54,242 nt of DNA from Chryseobacterium polytrichastri. GTDB taxonomy: Bacteria > Bacteroidota > Bacteroidia > Flavobacteriales > Weeksellaceae. The notes under the pieces were generated by a model. It was not told the DNA's origin, did no database searches, and was given only the letters and a program-made list of their open reading frames with translations. This document shows, piece after piece, positions 50,031 through 54,242 of this stretch. Position 1 is the first letter of the stretch. Every line of letters begins with the position of its first letter. The translations under genes were made by a program, and so were the position numbers. The stretch spans positions 1-54,242 of the forward strand of contig NZ_FRAV01000034.1 of assembly GCF_900142445.1 (NCBI RefSeq), in the 5' to 3' direction.

Positions 50031-51047
50031 TTATCTAGATAAAAAATCTAAAACAGAATAATCTCCTAAAGAGATCTCTCTTGAAACTCCAAAATACTGA
50101 GCAGAATTTCCAATCATAGAATTAGATAGGTTTCCATGATTGATTCTTGTATTTTCCTGAATCAATGAGTTTTCGATATTTGAATTTACAACAATTGTAT
50201 TGTTCCCTAAAGACACTCCGGGACCTACTTTTGAGTTTGAAATTTTTACATTTTCACCAATAAAGCAAGGCTGAATGATCAATGAATTTTCAATAACTGC
50301 AGAAGCCGGATACGTAGACATTTCCTCTATTTCATAGGCAAGGATTTTACTGTTGGTTTCTACGGTTGCATTTTTGTTTCCGCAATCCATCCAGTCGTTT
50401 ACTTTTCCTAAAGAGAATTTAGCCCCTTTTGCTCTAAGGTTTTCTAATGCTGTTGTTAATTGATATTCTCCACCGTTTTTAATATCATTATCCATGATAT
50501 AATTAATCTCGCTCATTAATTTTTCAGCACTATTAAAATAATAGATACCAATAATAGCAAGGTCTGAAACGAAAGTCGTTGGCTTTTCAACAAAATCGGT
50601 AATGAAACCGTAGTTGTCTAATTTTACCACCCCAAAAGCAGAAGGATCTTCTACGCTTTTTACCCAAATTACACCATCTGAGTTTTTATCTAATATGAAA
50701 TCTGCACGGAATAATGTATCTGCAAAAGCAATAACAACATCTCCCTGCATCGAAGCTTCGGCACATTTTATAGCGTGAGCTGTTCCTAGTGGATCATTCT
50801 GATAATAAATGCTTCCTTTAGCTCCTAATTTTTCGGCAATCTGAATTAATGATTTTTCAATTTCAGGACCAAAATCTCCAATGATAAAAGCTACTTCTTC
50901 AATTTCTTCTCCTGCAACTTTAGCAATATCTTCTACCAATCTTTGTACAATTGGTTTTCCTGCGATAGGAATAAGAGGTTTTGGGACAGTTAATGTATGT
51001 GGACGTAATCTGGAACCACGTCCAGCCATAGGTACTATAATTTTCAT
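50031..51047 (-). CDS. Sugar-phosphate nucleotidyltransferase with left-handed beta-helix
   Basis: 338 residues. The N-terminal nucleotidyltransferase domain opens MAGRGSRLRPHTLTVPKPLI, the signature G-x-G-[ST]-R-x-x-P-x-[TS] of RmlA/GlmU-like enzymes. GTAHAIKCAE, IAFADTLF (metal Asp) and FVEKPTT follow. The C-terminal ~90 residues hold hexapeptide repeats (ENSLIIQPCFIGENVKISNS). It activates a sugar phosphate with a nucleotide; the exact sugar (glucose-1-phosphate is most often assigned) cannot be fixed. It sits with a flippase, pointing to polysaccharide assembly. Confidence 0.9.
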   Translation of the reverse strand: MKIIVPMAGRGSRLRPHTLTVPKPLIPIAGKPIVQRLVEDIAKVAGEEIEEVAFIIGDFGPEIEKSLIQIAEKLGAKGSIYYQNDPLGTAHAIKCAEASMQGDVVIAFADTLFRADFILDKNSDGVIWVKSVEDPSAFGVVKLDNYGFITDFVEKPTTFVSDLAIIGIYYFNSAEKLMSEINYIMDNDIKNGGEYQLTTALENLRAKGAKFSLGKVNDWMDCGNKNATVETNSKILAYEIEEMSTYPASAVIENSLIIQPCFIGENVKISNSKVGPGVSLGNNTIVVNSNIENSLIQENTRINHGNLSNSMIGNSAQYFGVSREISLGDYSVLDFLSR

Positions 51048-51091
51048 TTATATAATTCTAGTGTTTTCTAAATTTAATTTTTTTAATTTCT

Positions 51092-51169
51092 TGGCTAAAG
51101 GTAATAATTAAAAATATTTTTATGAGTAATATTTATCAGCTTTAGCCAGTTTGCTTAATTTTTTAAGCA
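51092..51169. repeat. TGGCTAAAG inverted repeat plus TGCTTAA hairpin
   Basis: TGGCTAAAG (51092-51100) is mirrored by CTTTAGCCA (51140-51148). TGCTTAA / TTAAGCA with a T-loop follows to 51169. The TAGCC core recalls the elements at 183-246 and 54139. The 154-base gap holds no gene that I can support. Confidence 0.6.
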
Positions 51170-51201
51170 GATCTGGTAATCATCAAAAGAGAGACCAAAG
51201 A

Positions 51202-52629
51202 TTAGTTTTTTCTGATTCGGGAGAGAAGCATATCTTTTTCGCTATACAATAATATGGCTATGAAAACCAAAAACAATAAGTTACTCATCCATATATTATA
51301 ATTCAGATATTTTACAATAATAAAACTGAAAACACTGAGTAATATAAGGAAAAAGGACATTTTTTTCATTCTATAAGGTATAGGATAATATTTCTGACCT
51401 AATAGATAAGATACAATCATCATGATAACATAGGCTCCGAAAGTTGCCCATGCAGAACCAATCATACTGTGGTAATAGGTTAATGCTAAAAGGTTGAAAG
51501 CAATATTTATACCTGCTCCAAGCCATGAAATAATAGTTCCGACACTGGTTCTGTCTGTTACTTTATACCAAGTGGAAAAGTTATAATATATCCCGAAGCA
51601 AAGATTGGCAAGTACAATAATTGGGATAATATCTATGGCAATCCAATAAGATTTGTTAGGAATGAAAACGCTTTTTAACCACGCAATATTCGCAATAATT
51701 CCTAATGCAACTGCACATGCAAAAAATGCAAAATATTCAGCGACTTTTGCATACGTTTTTTTAGAATCGCCTTTGTCCATTTGTTTAAAGAAGAAAGGTT
51801 CAATACCCATTCTGTAAGCGGTAACAAATAACGTCATTAAAACGGCTAACTTATAACACCCCCCATAAGCACCGGCCTCTTCATCTGAGATAAGACCTTT
51901 TTGAATTGATTTGTCGAAATTCTCATTAACCATAAAAGCTAAACCAGCCAACATCAAAGGGAATGAATATTTGATCATTCGTCTAAACAAAGAAGTGATG
52001 AATTGAAATCTTACCTTTACTATAATCGGCAGCAATAATAAAAACCCTAACGCACTTCCCGCAAGATTACTAAAGAACGGATAATCTACATTTTGGTCTA
52101 GTCCAAAGCTTCTTGAAATACTTTGTGGAATCCAAAAAAATAATGCAGCTGTAAAGACTGCCTGAAAAATAGCTTGAACAATCCTTACTACTGAATATTT
52201 GATTGGTTTATTGTGAAAACGTAACCAAGCAAAAGGTATTACCAATAAATTATCAAAAAAGGCAATTAAAGCAAACCATTTAATGTATTCAGGATTATCA
52301 TGATATCCGGCATAATCTGCTAACTGCTGATTGAATAAGTAGCACAACGCGAGGAAAATAGTAGAGGTTGAAAATAAAAACCAAAACGAAGTATTAAAAG
52401 TCTTTTTCTCATTTCCTTCTTCTGCAGAAAATCTAAAATAAGCTGTTTCAAAACCAAAAGAAAGTATGATGTTCACAAACGAAATCCATGCGTAAAGCTG
52501 TGTGAAAGTAGCAAAACCTTCATTGGGAATTTTATAAATCAAAAGTGGATTAAGGATAAATAAAATTATTCTTGGTGCTATGGCTCCTACTCCGTAGATG
52601 ATTGTTTGCCCTAATAGTTTCTTATACAA
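51202..52629 (-). CDS. Polysaccharide flippase (Wzx/MATE-like)
   Basis: About 475 residues and 12-14 membrane helices of the oligosaccharide flippase group, moving lipid-linked sugar across the inner membrane. N-terminal KLLGQTIIYGVGAIAPRIILF and FETAYFRFSAEEGNEKKTF are characteristic, as is the mid-protein FPLMLAGLAFMVNENFDKSI. The start is uncertain: the frame opens at a TTG at 52683, but a -7 box at 52646-52653 favours the TTG at 52629 (MYKKLLGQ). Next in the same direction is the nucleotidyltransferase, so both may serve one glycan. Confidence 0.85.
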   Translation of the reverse strand: MYKKLLGQTIIYGVGAIAPRIILFILNPLLIYKIPNEGFATFTQLYAWISFVNIILSFGFETAYFRFSAEEGNEKKTFNTSFWFLFSTSTIFLALCYLFNQQLADYAGYHDNPEYIKWFALIAFFDNLLVIPFAWLRFHNKPIKYSVVRIVQAIFQAVFTAALFFWIPQSISRSFGLDQNVDYPFFSNLAGSALGFLLLLPIIVKVRFQFITSLFRRMIKYSFPLMLAGLAFMVNENFDKSIQKGLISDEEAGAYGGCYKLAVLMTLFVTAYRMGIEPFFFKQMDKGDSKKTYAKVAEYFAFFACAVALGIIANIAWLKSVFIPNKSYWIAIDIIPIIVLANLCFGIYYNFSTWYKVTDRTSVGTIISWLGAGINIAFNLLALTYYHSMIGSAWATFGAYVIMMIVSYLLGQKYYPIPYRMKKMSFFLILLSVFSFIIVKYLNYNIWMSNLLFLVFIAILLYSEKDMLLSRIRKN

Positions 52630-52645
52630 AGTCGAAATTTTTTTA

Positions 52646-52653
52646 CAAATGTA
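52646..52653 (-). promoter_or_regulatory. -7 promoter box of the flippase gene
   Basis: TACATTTG on the minus strand fits TAnnTTTG exactly; no TTG is found at the usual spacing upstream. The TTG codon at 52629 lies 16 bases downstream, consistent with a short leader. Confidence 0.45.
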
Positions 52654-52784
52654 AATATTTACAAATTGATTTTTTATTAGCAAGGTTAAAATTCATTCAT
52701 AAACCTTAATTTTGCTTACAATGAAATAACAGCCGGATTTTAGAATCTCGTAGGGCAAAGTCTGGTATCTAAAGTAAAAAGTAA

Positions 52785-54122
52785 ATGAAAACCTTAATCA
52801 AAAATGTAAAAATCGTTAACGAAGGCCAGATCTTTGAAGGTGATATTTTAATTGAAAATGATTTAATTTCTAAAATAGATTCTACTATCTCGGAAGAAGC
52901 AGATCAAATTATTGAGGGTGAAGGAAAATATCTTTTGCCGGGAGTTATTGATGATCAGGTGCATTTCCGTGATCCGGGGTTAACTCACAAAGGCGATATT
53001 GAAACTGAATCAAGAGCTGCCATTGCAGGAGGAATTACAAGTTTTATCGATCAGCCAAACACGGTTCCGAATGCCGTTACGCAGGAATTATTAGCTGATA
53101 AATATGAGATAGGTTCTCAGAAAGCATATGCGAATTACGGCTTCATGATGGGCGGAACCAATGATAATTTGGAAGAAGTATTGAAAACAAACCCGAGAAA
53201 TGTTCCCGGAATTAAACTGTTTTTAGGTTCTTCCACAGGAAATATGTTGGTAGATAATCCTGAAACATTAGAAAATATTTTCAGTAATACAAAAATGTTA
53301 ATTGCTGTTCACTGTGAAGATGAAGCGACAATCAGAGCAAATACTCAACAATATATGGATGAGTACGGTGAAGATATTCCTGTGAAATTTCATCATTTGA
53401 TAAGAAGCGAAGAAGCTTGTTATAAATCTTCATCAAAAGCAATTGAATTGGCACAAAAGACAGGAGCTAGGCTTCACGTTTTCCATCTTTCAACCGCGAA
53501 AGAAATGGAACTTTTCAGAAATGATATTCCTTTAAAAGATAAAAAAATCACAGCAGAAGTTTGTGTTCATCACTTGACTTTCACAAATGAAGATTACGAT
53601 ACAAAAGGAGGATTGATCAAATGGAATCCAGCCGTAAAAACTCAAAAGGACAAAGATGCACTTTGGGAAGCTTTGTTGGATGATAGAATTGATGTCATAG
53701 CAACAGATCACGCGCCTCATACTTGGGAAGAAAAGCAAAATGTCTATACAAAATGTCCTTCGGGAGCACCTTTGGTTCAGCATTCTTTGGTTGTGATGTT
53801 AGAAAATTACATCAACGGAAAAATTTCATTAGAAAAAATTGTTGAAAAAATGTCTCATAATCCTGCCATTCTTTTCAGAGTTGAAAAAAGAGGTTTCGTG
53901 AAAGAAGGATATAAGGCCGATTTAGTGTTGGTTGATTTAAATGGAAACTGGACAGTTGCTAAAGAAAATATCCTTTACAAATGCGGTTGGAGCCCACTGG
54001 AAGGAACGAACTTCCATTCTAAAGTTACCCACACTTTTGTCAACGGAAATCTTGTCTATGACAACGGAAAAATTAATGATACAAAATTCGGGGAGCGTTT
54101 GCTTTTTGAAGTTCAGGAATGA
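52785..54122 (+). CDS. pyrC: Dihydroorotase (class I, Bacteroidota type)
   Basis: 445 residues. Amidohydrolase of pyrimidine synthesis closing carbamoyl-aspartate to dihydroorotate. The entry motif reads GVIDDQVHFRDPG: His60 is kept, but the first His of the usual H-x-H is Gln58. GIKLFLGSS supplies the carboxylated lysine; VHCEDE, LHVFHLSTAKE and ATDHAPHT supply further ligands. The length and all later motifs match intact dihydroorotases, so the Gln is a lineage trait rather than decay, as I recall for Porphyromonas homologues. The neighbouring flippase is divergent. Confidence 0.9.
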   Translation: MKTLIKNVKIVNEGQIFEGDILIENDLISKIDSTISEEADQIIEGEGKYLLPGVIDDQVHFRDPGLTHKGDIETESRAAIAGGITSFIDQPNTVPNAVTQELLADKYEIGSQKAYANYGFMMGGTNDNLEEVLKTNPRNVPGIKLFLGSSTGNMLVDNPETLENIFSNTKMLIAVHCEDEATIRANTQQYMDEYGEDIPVKFHHLIRSEEACYKSSSKAIELAQKTGARLHVFHLSTAKEMELFRNDIPLKDKKITAEVCVHHLTFTNEDYDTKGGLIKWNPAVKTQKDKDALWEALLDDRIDVIATDHAPHTWEEKQNVYTKCPSGAPLVQHSLVVMLENYINGKISLEKIVEKMSHNPAILFRVEKRGFVKEGYKADLVLVDLNGNWTVAKENILYKCGWSPLEGTNFHSKVTHTFVNGNLVYDNGKINDTKFGERLLFEVQE

Positions 54123-54138
54123 AAATATCAATAGAAGC

Positions 54139-54165
54139 GGGCTTTAGCCCAATGTCATTAAGTTA
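54139..54165. repeat. 27-bp dispersed repeat, second copy
   Basis: Exact reverse complement of 183-209, including the palindrome GGGCTTTAGCCC. It lies 16 bases after the dihydroorotase stop codon. Confidence 0.75.
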
Positions 54166-54172
54166 GTGTATT

Positions 54173-54242
54173 TCATAAGCTATTTCGTTGATTTTTAGGA
54201 ACTATTGGTTTTGCTCTTGCTCTGTATTTACCAATATTCCTT
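54173..54242 (-). CDS. Possible C-terminal end of an unrecognised gene
   Basis: A minus-strand frame enters at the right edge and ends at a TGA at 54175-54173, encoding 22 basic residues beginning RNIGKYRARAKPIV. The repeat 54139-54165 lies directly after it. Too short to identify; the frame is open by chance in perhaps one case in three, so confidence is low. Confidence 0.32.
   Translation of the reverse strand, partial: RNIGKYRARAKPIVPKNQRNSL

Noticed and set aside
1..54242. tRNA, rRNA, insertion sequence, prophage or defence system
   Set aside because: No cloverleaf, rRNA-like stretch, transposase, integrase, restriction or toxin-antitoxin gene could be recognised on either strand.

Overview
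The window looks like a stretch of chromosome from a flavobacterium of the Chryseobacterium type (Bacteroidota, Weeksellaceae). The base composition is AT-rich. Promoters have the Bacteroidota form TTG-N19..21-TAnnTTTG, and start codons sit in A-rich leaders with few Shine-Dalgarno sites. Two proteins carry type IX secretion (T9SS) C-terminal sorting domains. Bacillithiol synthesis (BshA), the AddA-type nuclease-helicase and several DUF families typical of flavobacteria are present. This placement is inference from gene content; no rRNA or tRNA gene was found. I see no insertion sequence, phage or CRISPR array. The DNA is ordinary core chromosome with unusually many small palindromic intergenic elements.

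Layout. 1-114: the start of an unrecognised gene running off the left edge. 263-7501: a conserved membrane module, RDD protein divergent from SpoIIM - membrane protein - DUF4129 - DUF4350 - MoxR ATPase - DUF58. 7637-12617: an OsmC peroxidase, a T9SS-secreted FN3 protein and a GH63-type glucosidase. 12770-22156: a methionine regulon led by a SAM-I (S-box) riboswitch: metX, an ACT-homoserine dehydrogenase lacking the kinase domain, a MetZ-type sulfhydrylase, methionine synthase split into two genes, a small secreted protein and metF. 22208-26186: an acetyltransferase-like gene, folE, a DinB-family gene and cysS. 26724-33181: a T9SS protein, a DPE2-like 4-alpha-glucanotransferase, a glycine/arginine-rich secreted repeat protein, a Spy-like protein and ferritin. 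33249-36389: AddA. 36573-38964: three tandem paralogues with a carboxypeptidase-regulatory-like domain, then a SIMPL-domain protein. 39938-44862 (minus): a five-gene operon, GH3 - bshA - DUF2851 - PspC - GNAT. 44977-45510: a lipoprotein. 45586-52629 (minus): ribA, a lipoprotein, DUF4254, tatA, an EnvC-like factor, DUF4292, a sugar nucleotidyltransferase and a flippase. 52785-54122: dihydroorotase. A possible gene end lies at the right edge.

How the parts fit. The methionine block takes homoserine through acetylation and sulfhydrylation to homocysteine. It then methylates homocysteine with methyl-folate supplied by MetF, all under one SAM-sensing RNA. GTP cyclohydrolases I (folE) and II (ribA) open pterin and flavin synthesis at separate loci. 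GH63, GH77 and GH3 enzymes point to glucan and cell-wall sugar turnover.

The most striking signal is a 25-codon ORF at 24572-24649, between the DinB gene and cysS. Seven of its last eight sense codons are cysteine. This is what a cysteine-sensing leader peptide controlling cysteinyl-tRNA synthetase would look like. No intrinsic terminator follows it, but the Cys-codon tract is complementary to the A-rich stretch just before the cysS start codon, so translational control is a testable alternative to classical attenuation. Several dispersed palindromic elements are also recorded: a two-hairpin element in three copies, CAGATT-unit inverted repeats, and a 27-bp repeat at both ends of the window.
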